In this document: piece after piece, positions 19,004 to 27,642 of the stretch
Layout: each line of letters starts with the position of its first letter
Numbering within the stretch: the stretch's first letter is position 1
NCBI RefSeq assembly: GCF_014842875.1
Contig: NZ_JACYXZ010000005.1
Coordinates: 62,001 to 126,000 of the forward strand
DNA length: 64,000 nucleotides
Direction of reading: 5' to 3'
Source: Nocardioides donggukensis
GTDB taxonomy: Bacteria > Actinomycetota > Actinomycetes > Propionibacteriales > Nocardioidaceae
The notes under the pieces: generated by a model
What the model saw: the letters and a program-made list of their open reading frames with translations, nothing else
Told to the model about the DNA's origin: nothing
The model's database searches: none
Position numbers and translations under genes: made by a program

Positions 19004-19941
19004 CGTCGGTCTCCTTCTCCGTGCTGCTGGTGCGTGCGTGGTGGTTCGTCCCCTTGACGATCGTCCGCGGCGAGGTGTGACCGGGCCGCTCGGCCGCGGC
19101 CCGCCCCGCCGTCGCGCCGCTGCACCCGGGCCAGCACCGCGGCCTCGGCGCGGAACACGATCGCCTCGACCCGGCCGTCGGCGACGGTGAAGTCGAAGAG
19201 GACCTTCGCCTCGCCTCGGTGGAACCAGGCGGCGCCCGGGCGCTCGTCGACCAGCACCGGCAGCGCCGCGCGGGCGCTGCCGTCGAAGAAGGCGGCCACC
19301 TCACCTCGACCCTCGATGCGCGCGGGGGTGCCGGCCCGGAGCGCCGCCTCGTCGGCGGTGACCACGGCACCCGGGGCGAGGAGTCGCAGCAGCCGGTCGA
19401 AGTCGCCGGCCCGGGCGGCCGCCATGAACGCGTCGACCACCTCCCAGTCGGCGAGCGCATCCTCGGCGGCCGGCTGGCCGACCTTGGCGCGGGCGCGGGA
19501 GGCGAGCTTGCGCGCCGCCGCCGGGGTGGTGGCCAGGACGCCGGCGATGGTGGTGAATTCGAAGCCGAAGCTGTCGTGCAGCACGAAGGCGACGCGCTCC
19601 CGGGGGGAGAGCCGGTCGAGGACGACCTGCAGGGCGGCGCCCACGGTGTCGGCGAGCACCAGGTCCTCCGCCGGGTCCGGGGCGGTGCCGGCCACCGCGA
19701 CGTCCGGCACCGGAGCCGGGATCCGCGCCCGCAGCCGGTCCAGGCACAGCCGCGTCGTGACGGTGGTCAGCCAGGCCGGCAGGCTCTCGATGTCCTCCCC
19801 ATCGATCCTCTCCGCCGCCCGGTGCAGGCGCAGCCAGGTCTGCTGCACCACGTCCTCGGCCTCGGCACGGTCGCCGAGCACCCGGGCGGCGATCCCCACC
19901 AGGCGGGGTCGCTCGGCCTCGAAGATCTCCGTGCGCTCCAC
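19000..19941 (-). CDS. ECF sigma factor with C-terminal SnoaL-like domain (SigJ type)
   Basis: 313 residues from GTG 19941, which has GGAAGG nine bases upstream; GTG 19950 is an alternative. Region 2 (EAERPRLVGIAARVLGDRAEAEDVVQQTWLR) and region 4 (LSPRERVAFVLHDSFGFEFTTIAGVL) cover ~1-180. Residues ~185-290 form an NTF2/SnoaL domain (ADWEVVDAFMAAARAGDFDRLLRLL), replacing a separate anti-sigma factor in this class. Residues past ~290 are polar and low complexity. Coupled to the DUF1059 gene, a likely target. Confidence 0.88.
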   Translation of the reverse strand: MERTEIFEAERPRLVGIAARVLGDRAEAEDVVQQTWLRLHRAAERIDGEDIESLPAWLTTVTTRLCLDRLRARIPAPVPDVAVAGTAPDPAEDLVLADTVGAALQVVLDRLSPRERVAFVLHDSFGFEFTTIAGVLATTPAAARKLASRARAKVGQPAAEDALADWEVVDAFMAAARAGDFDRLLRLLAPGAVVTADEAALRAGTPARIEGRGEVAAFFDGSARAALPVLVDERPGAAWFHRGEAKVLFDFTVADGRVEAIVFRAEAAVLARVQRRDGGAGRGRAARSHLAADDRQGDEPPRTHQQHGEGDRR

Positions 19942-20045
19942 GGCGCTCACCCTTCCACTGTCGTCGTCTGCTCGGGTGACGAACCGGAGGGGTCGCATGT
20001 GACCGAGCCGCCCCCTAGATTGGGAGACCCGAGCCCAGGTGCCCC

Positions 20046-20681
20046 ATGACCACCACGATCGACCTCAAGAAGAGCCTCGACGCCTACCGGGCGCAGCGAG
20101 GCCGGTTCCGTGTCGTCGACGTGCCGGAGCTGCAGTACCTCATGGTCGACGGCTCCGGGGACCCGAACGTCGGACCCGACTTCACCGAGGCCGTCGAGGC
20201 GCTGTACCCGCTGGCGTACCGGCTGAAGTTCGCGAGCAAGCGGGACCTGGGTCGCGACCACGTCGTCAACCCGCTCGAGGGCCTGTGGTGGGCCGAGGAC
20301 ATGGATGCCTTCACCACGTCCCGGGACAAGTCGCGATGGCAGTGGACGCTGATGATCCTGGTGCCGGACTGGATCGGGCCGGACATGGTCGAGACCGCCC
20401 GCGAGCGGGCCGGGGCCCGAGGGCGCCCGGCCCGGCTCGACGACGTCCGGCTGGAGCGACTGGCCGAGGGGCGGTGCGTGCAGACGCTCCACGTCGGCTC
20501 CTTCGACGACGAGGGCGAGGTGCTGGCTCGGATGCACGAGGAGTTCCTCCCGGACCACGGGCTGAGGAGGACCGGCCGGCATCACGAGATCTACCTCAGC
20601 GACCGGCGCCGGGTCGCCCCCGAGCGGCTCCGCACCATCCTCCGGCAGCCGGTCACGGCCGTCGACCAGGTCGTGCCGTAG
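20046..20681 (+). CDS. GyrI-like small-molecule-binding domain protein
   Basis: 211 residues, matches the stand-alone GyrI-like/SOUL-related domain (FRVVDVPELQYLMVDGSGDPN, then LEGLWWAEDMDAF and SRWQWTLMILVPDWI). The same fold serves as an effector domain in AraC/MerR regulators and as hydrolase in some stand-alone forms. Two bases separate its stop from the next ATG, so the two genes form an operon. Confidence 0.82.
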   Translation: MTTTIDLKKSLDAYRAQRGRFRVVDVPELQYLMVDGSGDPNVGPDFTEAVEALYPLAYRLKFASKRDLGRDHVVNPLEGLWWAEDMDAFTTSRDKSRWQWTLMILVPDWIGPDMVETARERAGARGRPARLDDVRLERLAEGRCVQTLHVGSFDDEGEVLARMHEEFLPDHGLRRTGRHHEIYLSDRRRVAPERLRTILRQPVTAVDQVVP

Positions 20682-20683
20682 TC

Positions 20684-21337
20684 ATGCGGTACGTCGACCT
20701 CAGCCACGTCGTCGAGCACCGGATGGTCACCTATCCCGGGCTGCCGGGCCCGGAGATCGGCCCGCACCTCACCTTCGAGGCCTCCCACGGCCAGTACGCC
20801 GCGGGCACCGAGTTCGCGATCGGGCGCATCGACATGGTCGCCAACACCGGCACCTACCTCGACACGCCGGCGCACCGGTACCGGAACGGGCACGACCTCG
20901 CCGGCCTCCCGCTGGAGAGGTGCGTCGACCTGCCGGCGGTGGTGGTCGACGGGACGGGTGCGATCGGGGAGCCGGCGCTCTCCGGCCTCGAGGTCGCCGG
21001 GTGTGCCGTGCTCCTGCGCACCGGCTGGGACCGGCACTGGCTCACCGAGCGGTACGGCGACGTCGACCACCCGCACCTCACCGAGGCCGGAGCCCGGACC
21101 CTGGTCGACCGGGGCGCCACGCTGGTCGGCATCGACTCGGTGAACATCGACGACACCAGCGCCGGGCAGCGACCCGCGCACAGCCTGCTCCTGGCCGCCG
21201 GGATCCCGGTCGTGGAGCACCTCACGGGCCTGGACCGGCTCCCGGCCACCGGTGCCCGGTTCACGGCCGTCCCTCCGGCCGTGCGCGGCCTCGCGACCTT
21301 CCCGGTCCGGGCCTTCGCCGGCCTGCCGGACGACTAG
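20684..21337 (+). CDS. Cyclase-family (KynB-like) metal hydrolase with altered metal motif
   Basis: 217 residues. Resembles the cyclase/kynurenine formamidase family: DLSHVVEHRMVTYPGLPGP at the N-terminus, VGIDSVNIDD in the middle, IPVVEHLTGLDRLP near the C-terminus. The signature HxGTHxDxPxH is here N54-TGT-Y58-L-D60-TP-A-H64, so two of the metal-ligand His are replaced by Asn and Tyr while D60 and H64 stay. Activity may differ from formamidase. Operon with the GyrI-like gene. Confidence 0.8.
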   Translation: MRYVDLSHVVEHRMVTYPGLPGPEIGPHLTFEASHGQYAAGTEFAIGRIDMVANTGTYLDTPAHRYRNGHDLAGLPLERCVDLPAVVVDGTGAIGEPALSGLEVAGCAVLLRTGWDRHWLTERYGDVDHPHLTEAGARTLVDRGATLVGIDSVNIDDTSAGQRPAHSLLLAAGIPVVEHLTGLDRLPATGARFTAVPPAVRGLATFPVRAFAGLPDD

Positions 21338-21354
21338 CCGGAGCTCTCCCCCGG

Positions 21355-22641
21355 CTAGCTGCGGATCCGCGCCGGGAGCCGCATCGTGAAGGTGCTGCCG
21401 GTGCCGGGTTCTGAGGCCACGCCCAGGCTGCCGCCGTACGACTCGACGATCCGACGGGCGATGGGCAGCCCGCGGCCGGTGCCCTCGATGCCGTACCGGC
21501 GCGCCTGGGTGGCGCGGCCGTAGTCCTCGAAGATCAGGGCGTGCTCGTCGGCGGGGATGCCGATCCCGGTGTCGGTGCAGGTCACCAGCAGGTCCGGACC
21601 GGTCCCGTCGACGACGACGTCGACCAGCCCTCCCCGAGGCGTGTACTTGAGGGCGTTGGTGACCAGGTTGTCCGCGGCCCGGCGCAGCTGCCGCTCGTCA
21701 CCGCGCACCCGGAAGTCGGGGCCGTGCGAGGTGATCCGCAGCTCGATGCCGCGTCGCTCGGCCACCACGGTGGAGACCAGCACGATCTCGGTCAGGGTCT
21801 CCAGCAGGTCGAGCTCCTCAGGCGCCGCGGACGACGGGGACGGCGTGCCCGGCGCCGGGCTGGCGAGCAGCTCGTCGAGGGTGTCGCCGATCCGGGCCGC
21901 CGCCCTGCCGATCCCCTGCAGGTGCAGCTCGTCCCGGTCGCCGTCGGTGACGTGCTCGAGTCCCATCTCCACGTGACCGCTGATGGCGGACAGGGGCCCC
22001 TTGAGGTCGTGCGCCAGCTCGGCCACCATGTCCTCCCGGCGCCGGTTGCCCTCGATCAGCGAGTCGAGCAGCTCCTGCTGCTGCTCGAGCAGCTTGGTCC
22101 GGTGCAGGGCGAGCGCGGCCTGGTCGGCGTACAGGCCCAGGAGCTCGCGCTGGGCGGTGTCGGGCCGCTTCCGGTCCAGGGGCAGGTCGACGCCGAGCAC
22201 GCCGAGGAGCTGGCCGGCCGGGTCGTGCAGCGCGACGTAGAGCGCATCCATCGGATGCCAGGCGTCCGGCTCGTCGCAGGCCTCCACCTCCGGGACCCAC
22301 GTGCTGACGAAGTCCTCGGGGAGCCGCTCGTGCGGCAGGAAGTAGACGTCCCCGGTGCGGTCCGCGATCGCGAACTCGCCGGCCAGCTCGGCCAGGGGCA
22401 CCGACCCCCCGGTGAGCGAGGCGACCGCGTCGTCGGGCCCGGCGACCGTGGTGGTGCGCAGCGTCCCCGTCGCCGGGTCGAGCACCCGGATGATCGCCAT
22501 GTCGTAGCGCAGGACCTCGCGCACCCCGCTCGCGACGGCATCGAGCACGACGCCGAGGTCCCGGGCGGAGTGCAGGGTGGTCATGACCTGGACCAGGCCC
22601 CGGAGCGCGACGGCTTCGCGCTGCTCCTCGGATGTGTGCAT
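21355..22641 (-). CDS. Soluble GAF-domain sensor histidine kinase
   Basis: 428 residues. GAF domain ~10-185, HisKA with phospho-acceptor H211 in ELAHDLKGPLSAISGH, HATPase_c with N box NLVTNALKYTPRGG, G1 DTGIGI and G2 GTGRGLPIARRI. No membrane segments, so it senses a cytosolic signal. The start at 22641 has AGGAGG five bases upstream. No response regulator is adjacent. An orphan response regulator lies 35 kb away; linking the two is only speculation. Confidence 0.92.
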   Translation of the reverse strand: MHTSEEQREAVALRGLVQVMTTLHSARDLGVVLDAVASGVREVLRYDMAIIRVLDPATGTLRTTTVAGPDDAVASLTGGSVPLAELAGEFAIADRTGDVYFLPHERLPEDFVSTWVPEVEACDEPDAWHPMDALYVALHDPAGQLLGVLGVDLPLDRKRPDTAQRELLGLYADQAALALHRTKLLEQQQELLDSLIEGNRRREDMVAELAHDLKGPLSAISGHVEMGLEHVTDGDRDELHLQGIGRAAARIGDTLDELLASPAPGTPSPSSAAPEELDLLETLTEIVLVSTVVAERRGIELRITSHGPDFRVRGDERQLRRAADNLVTNALKYTPRGGLVDVVVDGTGPDLLVTCTDTGIGIPADEHALIFEDYGRATQARRYGIEGTGRGLPIARRIVESYGGSLGVASEPGTGSTFTMRLPARIRS

Positions 22642-22729
22642 GGCGCCTCCTGCTGCCACCGCAGCCTAGGTCAGCCCTCGCGGGGGCGGTGCGGCATTGC
22701 CGGAATCCGGGACGACGGTCGGCGGCCGA

Positions 22730-23158
22730 TCAGCCGGGAGGCGGGTGGTCGCGGAGCCACGCGTCCGCGCGGCGTCGGGAGGCCTGGGAGAGCCAGGCGT
22801 CCTGGACGATCTCGGCCAGCTCCTGACGACTGATCTCGCCGATCCGGCTGGCCCGCACCAGCACCGACGGGTGGCCGCCGAAGTGGGGCGTGGTGAAGTA
22901 CGGCGACGCCTCGTCCTGGACCATGGCCTGCTTGTCCGCCTCCGAGCCCACCCAGACCACGATGACGTCGTCGTAGCGCTCCCCGGTCTCCGGGTCGGTC
23001 GCGTCGGGGCGCGGGTTGCGGAAGAAGACGAAGGACTTGCGGCCGACCTGGTAGATCGGGTTGTCCGCGGTCCCGGTGTCGACCGTGACGTGTGGCATGG
23101 ACAGTGCCAGGGCGTGCACGTCCTCGACCCGGGCCGGACGGTCGCCGCGGGTCGACAC
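22730..23158 (-). CDS. MmcQ/YjbR-family protein
   Basis: 142 residues. VEDVHALALSMPHVTVDTG, the FVFFRNPRP strand and ASRIGEISRQELAEIVQDAWL match the YjbR fold, a double-wing DNA-binding-like domain with unproven function. GTG start. Five bases upstream of it on the complementary strand lies the cupin gene's stop, so they may form an operon with the cupin first. Confidence 0.82.
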   Translation of the reverse strand: MSTRGDRPARVEDVHALALSMPHVTVDTGTADNPIYQVGRKSFVFFRNPRPDATDPETGERYDDVIVVWVGSEADKQAMVQDEASPYFTTPHFGGHPSVLVRASRIGEISRQELAEIVQDAWLSQASRRRADAWLRDHPPPG

Positions 23159-23162
23159 GGGC

Positions 23163-23531
23163 TCAGGTCAGGCTGTCGTCGGGGCCGGCGGTGAGCGGGC
23201 CCCCTGCGTCACCGGTGTTCACGACCCCGACGGGCTCGATCAGCAGCGCGTGCACCTCGCCGTCCGCCACGGGGCAGTGCTCGACCCCGCGCGGCACGAC
23301 GTAGAGCTGGCCGGGACCCAGGGTCACGTCCCCGTCCCGCAGCTGGACGGTCAGCTCCCCGTCGACGACGAGGAACAGCTCGTCGGTGTCGTCGTGGGCG
23401 TGCCAGACGAACTCGCCCTGCACCTTCACGACCTTGATCTCGTAGTCGTTCATCCGGGCCACCACCTTCGGTGACCAGAGATCGGAGAACAGCGAGAGCC
23501 TCTCGGCGAGGTCGACCACCTTCTCGGCCAT
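23163..23531 (-). CDS. Cupin-domain protein
   Basis: 122 residues, single cupin barrel. Motif 1 WHAHDDTDELFLVVDGEL supplies two His and one Glu ligand; motif 2 GQLYVVPRGVEHCPV supplies the third His. GGGAGG precedes the ATG at 23531. Metal-dependent; substrate unknown. Precedes the YjbR-like gene by 4 bases. Confidence 0.85.
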   Translation of the reverse strand: MAEKVVDLAERLSLFSDLWSPKVVARMNDYEIKVVKVQGEFVWHAHDDTDELFLVVDGELTVQLRDGDVTLGPGQLYVVPRGVEHCPVADGEVHALLIEPVGVVNTGDAGGPLTAGPDDSLT

Positions 23532-23568
23532 GCGGCCAGCCTCCCATAGGGCCGGGGACGCGCGGCGG

Positions 23569-23623
23569 CCCGACACAAGCGACGGGTCGGCGGGGCTCGG
23601 CCCGACACAAGCGACGGGTCGGC
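23569..23623 (-). repeat. 3'-stop repeat cluster A (2 copies)
   Basis: Two copies of the core GACCCGTCGCTTGTGTCGG (minus-strand sense), 32 bases apart, at 23569-23591 and 23601-23623. They begin 11 bases past the TAG of the lipoprotein gene at 23635 and point the same way. Outer CCGAC/GTCGG arms can pair. Confidence 0.85.
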
Positions 23624-23634
23624 ACTGACCCGGG

Positions 23635-24087
23635 CTAGGGGACCGGCGGGACCTCGACCTCCGCGGTGCCGCCGCCGTACCCGTTCTCCGTGTCGTGCCC
23701 CTCCACGGTGACCGTCGACACGCCCTCGGGGATCTGCACCCCGGTCTGGGTGCGGGTGAACGGCTGCTCGGAGGCGTGGTCGTGGCCCAGCGTCATCTCG
23801 CCCAGGACCTCCCGGTCCGGGCCGAGGACCCGCCAGCCGTCGGCGTACCGGTCCGGTGAGTCGTACGGCGAGCTGACGGTCACGTCCAGCCGGTAGGTGC
23901 CCGCGCCCTCGGCGGTGATCTCGACCCCGGTGATGTCGGGGAAGTCCGCGTCGGAGCCGGTCCCCTCCGCGGTCGGGCCGCCGGCCCCGTCTCCGGCGTC
24001 GGAGGAGCACCCGGCGAGCGCGACCACGGCGAGCAGGATCGCGGCGAGGAGGCGGAGGAGGGTCGGTCCCGATCGGCTGGCGCGCAT
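23635..24087 (-). CDS. Hypothetical lipoprotein
   Basis: 150 residues. Signal peptide LLRLLAAILLAVVALAGC with lipobox LAGC. The mature region has an Ig/FxLYD-like beta-rich pattern (EITAEGAGTYRLDVTVSSP, QIPEGVSTVTVEGHD). GGGGG precedes the ATG. No family function. Its 3' end carries repeat cluster A. Confidence 0.75.
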   Translation of the reverse strand: MRASRSGPTLLRLLAAILLAVVALAGCSSDAGDGAGGPTAEGTGSDADFPDITGVEITAEGAGTYRLDVTVSSPYDSPDRYADGWRVLGPDREVLGEMTLGHDHASEQPFTRTQTGVQIPEGVSTVTVEGHDTENGYGGGTAEVEVPPVP

Positions 24088-24216
24088 GCCCCCAGCCAAG
24101 CACGCGGACCGTGAGCCTCCCTGAGGTCGGCGCCCGGGAGCCCCGAGGGGGAGCCCGGGGTCGGTCGGGTGATCACCCCGATGTGCCGGCCGGGCGACCG
24201 GTGGTCGGCTCGGACC

Positions 24217-25053
24217 ATGAGCATCCTGGACCGGGCGCCGGCGCCCCTGTCGGTCCCGTCCCTGCCGCGGCTCACGGCTCCGGCCCGGCCCCGGATCCCG
24301 TTCCTCGTGGCCCAGCTGGCTCTCCTGACGGTCGCGGTCGGCGTCTACTTCGGGGTGCGCAACCTGACCGCCGGGGACGCCGCCCTCGCCGAGCGGAACG
24401 CCGGCTGGCTGGTGGGGCTGGAGCGCTCGCTGGGCCTCTACCTCGAGCGGGACGTGCAGCAGTGGGCGCTCGGGCTCGACGGGCCGGTGGTGGCCGTGGT
24501 CAACGCGATCTACATCTGGGGCCACTGGCCGGTCATCGCCGCGACGCTGACCTGGCTGGCCGTGCGGCACCGCGAGGCGTTCCGGGTGCACCGCAACGCG
24601 CTGCTGCTCTCGGGGCTGGTCGGCATGGTGATCGTGGCCGGGTTCCCCGTCGCCCCGCCGCGGCTGATGGACCTCGGCTTCGTCGACACGGTCACGGCGC
24701 ACTCGGACGCCTACCGGGTGCTGCAGCCGCCGTCGTTCACCAACCAGTACGCCGCAATGCCCAGCTTCCACGTCGGGTGGGACCTGCTCATGGGGATCGC
24801 CCTGGCGCGGGAGGCGAGCCGGGCCTGGGTCCGGGCGATCGGTCGGGCGCTGCCGGTGCTGATGCTCGTCGCGGTGGTCGTCTCCGGGAACCACTACCTC
24901 CTCGACGCGGTGGTCGGCGACGCGATCGTGCTCGGCTCACTGGCGATCGCGACCGCGTGGGCGGCGCGCCCCGGCGTACGGCCGGATCCACCCGCCCTCC
25001 CGCGCCGCCCGCGGCCCGACTCCCCCGACGCACCATCCCGTCGGAGGGGGTGA
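24217..25053 (+). CDS. PAP2-superfamily membrane phosphatase
   Basis: 278 residues, about six membrane helices. Catalytic motifs of the PAP2/AUR1-like group: AAMPSFHVGWDLLMGIA (His) and VSGNHYLLDAVVGDAI (His/Asp). Likely hydrolyses a lipid phosphate or transfers a phospho-head group on the outer face of the membrane. The ATG at 24217 is chosen over ATG 24169 since the extra residues are non-hydrophobic and atypical. The C-terminus is a proline/arginine-rich tail. Confidence 0.85.
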   Translation: MSILDRAPAPLSVPSLPRLTAPARPRIPFLVAQLALLTVAVGVYFGVRNLTAGDAALAERNAGWLVGLERSLGLYLERDVQQWALGLDGPVVAVVNAIYIWGHWPVIAATLTWLAVRHREAFRVHRNALLLSGLVGMVIVAGFPVAPPRLMDLGFVDTVTAHSDAYRVLQPPSFTNQYAAMPSFHVGWDLLMGIALAREASRAWVRAIGRALPVLMLVAVVVSGNHYLLDAVVGDAIVLGSLAIATAWAARPGVRPDPPALPRRPRPDSPDAPSRRRG

Positions 25054-25073
25054 GGACGCGAGAGGGTGGAGCC

Positions 25074-25754
25074 ATGCCTGCCTCGAACCCAGCGGACCCC
25101 ACGGAACCGACCGCCTTCGTCCCGGCGCCGGACCTGGCCCTGCCCGACGACCTCGCGCGGGCCCGGGTGGCCGGCTTCACCGAGGACCTGCTCCGGCGAC
25201 GTACCGTCCGGGAGTTCAGCGACCGGCCGATCCCCGACGGCGTCCTGGAGGACGCGATCCGGGCCGCGGCCAGCGCACCGAGCGGGGCGCACGTCCAGCC
25301 CTGGCGGTTCGTGGTCGTCACCGACCCGGAGGTCCGCTCCCGGCTGCGGGCGGCCGCCGAGGCCGAGGAGCGCGAGTTCTACGAGCGTCGAGCCTCGGAG
25401 GAGTGGCTGGCCGCGCTGCGGCGACTCGGCACCGACGCCGAGAAGCCCTTCCTCGAGGACGCGCCCGCGCTGATCGCCGTCTTCGAGGTGCACAAGGGCC
25501 CGCACTCCCCGCGCCCCTACTACGTCAAGGAGTCCGTCGGTATCGCCGTCGGCTTCCTGCTGGCCGCGCTGCACCAGGCCGGCCTGGCCACGCTCACCCA
25601 CACCCCCAGCCCGATGCGCTTCCTCAACGAGATCCTCGACCGGCCGCCGGAGGAGCGGGGGTTCCTGCTGGTCCCGGTCGGCTACCCGGCTCCCGGTGCG
25701 ACGGTGCCGGCGCTGGACCGGAAGCCCCTCGAGGAGGTGCTGGTCCGGCGCTGA
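25074..25754 (+). CDS. Nitroreductase-fold flavoprotein, iodotyrosine deiodinase-like
   Basis: 226 residues. FMN-binding RRRTVREFSDRPIP and SAPSGAHVQPWRFVVV, then SVGIAVGFLLAALHQAGLATL and VPVGYPAPGATVPALDRK. The lid carries E99-x3-Y103 and K124. The spacing (4 and 21) equals that of the substrate-binding triad E153, Y157, K178 of mouse iodotyrosine deiodinase as I remember it. This suggests reductive dehalogenation of halotyrosines or binding of an aromatic amino acid zwitterion. A general nitroreductase remains possible. 20 bases after the PAP2 gene. Confidence 0.82.
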   Translation: MPASNPADPTEPTAFVPAPDLALPDDLARARVAGFTEDLLRRRTVREFSDRPIPDGVLEDAIRAAASAPSGAHVQPWRFVVVTDPEVRSRLRAAAEAEEREFYERRASEEWLAALRRLGTDAEKPFLEDAPALIAVFEVHKGPHSPRPYYVKESVGIAVGFLLAALHQAGLATLTHTPSPMRFLNEILDRPPEERGFLLVPVGYPAPGATVPALDRKPLEEVLVRR

Positions 25755-25840
25755 GCACGGTTTGACGCGTACGACGAGCCCGGGCAGTCTCGCCCCGAGC
25801 TCCGGTATCGGGTCGGAGCCTTCTCTCGGGAGGTGGCCGG

Positions 25841-27193
25841 ATGTTGCATCGGGTGGCAGGCGCGTCGAGTCGGGTCGTGGAGCGCTGGATCCCAGGGTCC
25901 TTCGTGTTCGCGGTCGCGTTGACCCTGGTCGTCGCCGTGATGGCCCTGACCATGACCGACGTGGGTGCGCAGGAGCTGGTGCTCGGCTGGGGTGACGGGC
26001 TGGCGGGGCTGCTGGCGTTCATGACCCAGATCGCGCTGGTGCTGCTGCTGGGCTACACGCTGGCCAACCTCCCACCGGTGCGGCGACTGCTCGCCCGGAT
26101 CGCCGGCCTCCCACGCACCCCGCGCGCGGCGTACGCGTTCCTCGTCGTCGTGGCCGGGCTCGCCTCCCTGCTGAGCTTCGGCCTCGGCCTGATCGTGGGC
26201 GGCGTCCTCGCGGTCGAGCTGGCCCGCCAGTTCCGGGAGCGCGGGGTCGCCCTGCACTACCCGCTGCTGGTCGCCTCGGCCTACAGCGGGTTCGTGGTCT
26301 GGCACATGGGCTACTCCGGATCCGGCCCGCTCAACGCGGCCACCGAGGGCGGGGTCTACGACACCGTGCTCGAGCGGGACCTGGTCCCGGTCTCCGAGAC
26401 CATCTTCACCGGCTGGAACATCGCGGCCGTCGTCGTGGTCCTCGTGGTGCTCGCGGTCGCCCTGCCGATGATGGCGCCGACCGGCCGGGACGCGGTCCGG
26501 GCGGCACCGGACGCGGCCCTGGTCGAGCCGACCGACGACCAGCCGGTCGCCGGGGAGGCCGGGTCGCCGGCCGACTGGGTGGAGCGCTCTCGGGCGGTGA
26601 CGACGACCATGGGCCTGGCGCTGGGCCTCTACCTGGTGGTGCACTTCGCCGACCGCGGCTTCGACCTGACCCTCGACATCGTGAACTGGACCTTCCTGGC
26701 CCTGGTGCTGCTGGTGGTCGGCAACGCCCGCGAGCTCGCCGTCCTGGTCTCCCGCGGTGGTCGGACCGTGGGCGAGGTGCTCCTGCAGTACCCGCTCTAC
26801 GCCGGGATCGCCGCGATGATGAGCGTCAGCGGCCTGGTCGAGCTGCTCAGCGAGGCCGTCGTCGACGCCGCCGGCCCGGCGACGCTCGGCGTGTTCGCCT
26901 TCCTCGCGGCCGGCCTGCTCAACGTGTTCATCCCCTCCGGTGGTGGTCAGTTCGCGGTCCAGGCGCCGATCTTCTCCGGCGCCGCCGACAGCCTCGGCGT
27001 GGACCAGTCCGTGGTGATCATGGCGATCGCCTACGGCGACCAGTGGACGAACATGATCCAGCCGTTCTGGGCGGTGCCTTTGCTCGCGGTCGCCGGTCTG
27101 AAGGTGCGCGACATCCTCGGCTACACCAGCGTGGTGCTGGTCCTCTCGGGCCTGGTCTTCGCGGGCACCCTGCTGGTCGTCGGCGCCGGCTGA
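25841..27193 (+). CDS. Short-chain fatty acid transporter, AtoE/TIGR00366-like
   Basis: 450 residues, 11-12 helices. ERWIPGSFVFAVALTLVVA start and LNVFIPSGGGQFAVQAPI near the C-terminus are typical of the AtoE family, which imports short-chain fatty acids such as acetoacetate or butyrate. Clear ribosome site CGGGAGGTGG. Monocistronic. Confidence 0.9.
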   Translation: MLHRVAGASSRVVERWIPGSFVFAVALTLVVAVMALTMTDVGAQELVLGWGDGLAGLLAFMTQIALVLLLGYTLANLPPVRRLLARIAGLPRTPRAAYAFLVVVAGLASLLSFGLGLIVGGVLAVELARQFRERGVALHYPLLVASAYSGFVVWHMGYSGSGPLNAATEGGVYDTVLERDLVPVSETIFTGWNIAAVVVVLVVLAVALPMMAPTGRDAVRAAPDAALVEPTDDQPVAGEAGSPADWVERSRAVTTTMGLALGLYLVVHFADRGFDLTLDIVNWTFLALVLLVVGNARELAVLVSRGGRTVGEVLLQYPLYAGIAAMMSVSGLVELLSEAVVDAAGPATLGVFAFLAAGLLNVFIPSGGGQFAVQAPIFSGAADSLGVDQSVVIMAIAYGDQWTNMIQPFWAVPLLAVAGLKVRDILGYTSVVLVLSGLVFAGTLLVVGAG

Positions 27194-27240
27194 GGTCCGT
27201 CTCCCGAGACCTCGGCTCGGTCCGGGCCTAGGCTGGGGGC

Positions 27241-27621
27241 ATGAGCGAACCGGTCCGGGTCATCGGCGCCGACGAGCTGGTCGAGGCCGACCCGACGTAC
27301 GGCATGCTCCGCAGCCGCGCCTTCGAGGTGGCCGGGCTGTGGTCCGGGCAGGTGGTCACCGCGCCCGGCGCGGTCTCCGGGTGGCACCACCACGACTCGA
27401 ACGTCTCGAGCCTGTACGTCGTGCGCGGCGTGCTGCGGCTGGAGTGCGAGGGCGTCGAGGGTCATGTCGAGGCCCGGGCGGGGGACTACATCCACGTGCC
27501 GGCGTTCACCGTGCACCGCGAAAGCAACCCGACCTCCGAGCCGTCCGTGGCGGTCATCGCCCGGGCCGGGACCGGGGTGCCGACGATCAACGTCGACACG
27601 GCGCCGCCACCGCACGACTGA
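27241..27621 (+). CDS. Cupin-domain protein
   Basis: 126 residues, one cupin barrel: SGWHHHDSNVSSLYVVRGVLRLE (three consecutive His) and GDYIHVPAFTVHRESNP. Metal-binding, unknown substrate. ATG start; separate from its neighbours. Confidence 0.84.
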   Translation: MSEPVRVIGADELVEADPTYGMLRSRAFEVAGLWSGQVVTAPGAVSGWHHHDSNVSSLYVVRGVLRLECEGVEGHVEARAGDYIHVPAFTVHRESNPTSEPSVAVIARAGTGVPTINVDTAPPPHD

Positions 27622-27642
27622 GCGCTCCGCGGACCTGCTGCG

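Noticed and set aside
23569-23623. Repeat clusters as transposon ends
   Set aside because: No transposase, target duplication or paired long inverted termini; tandem same-strand copies after stop codons fit REP-like elements better.
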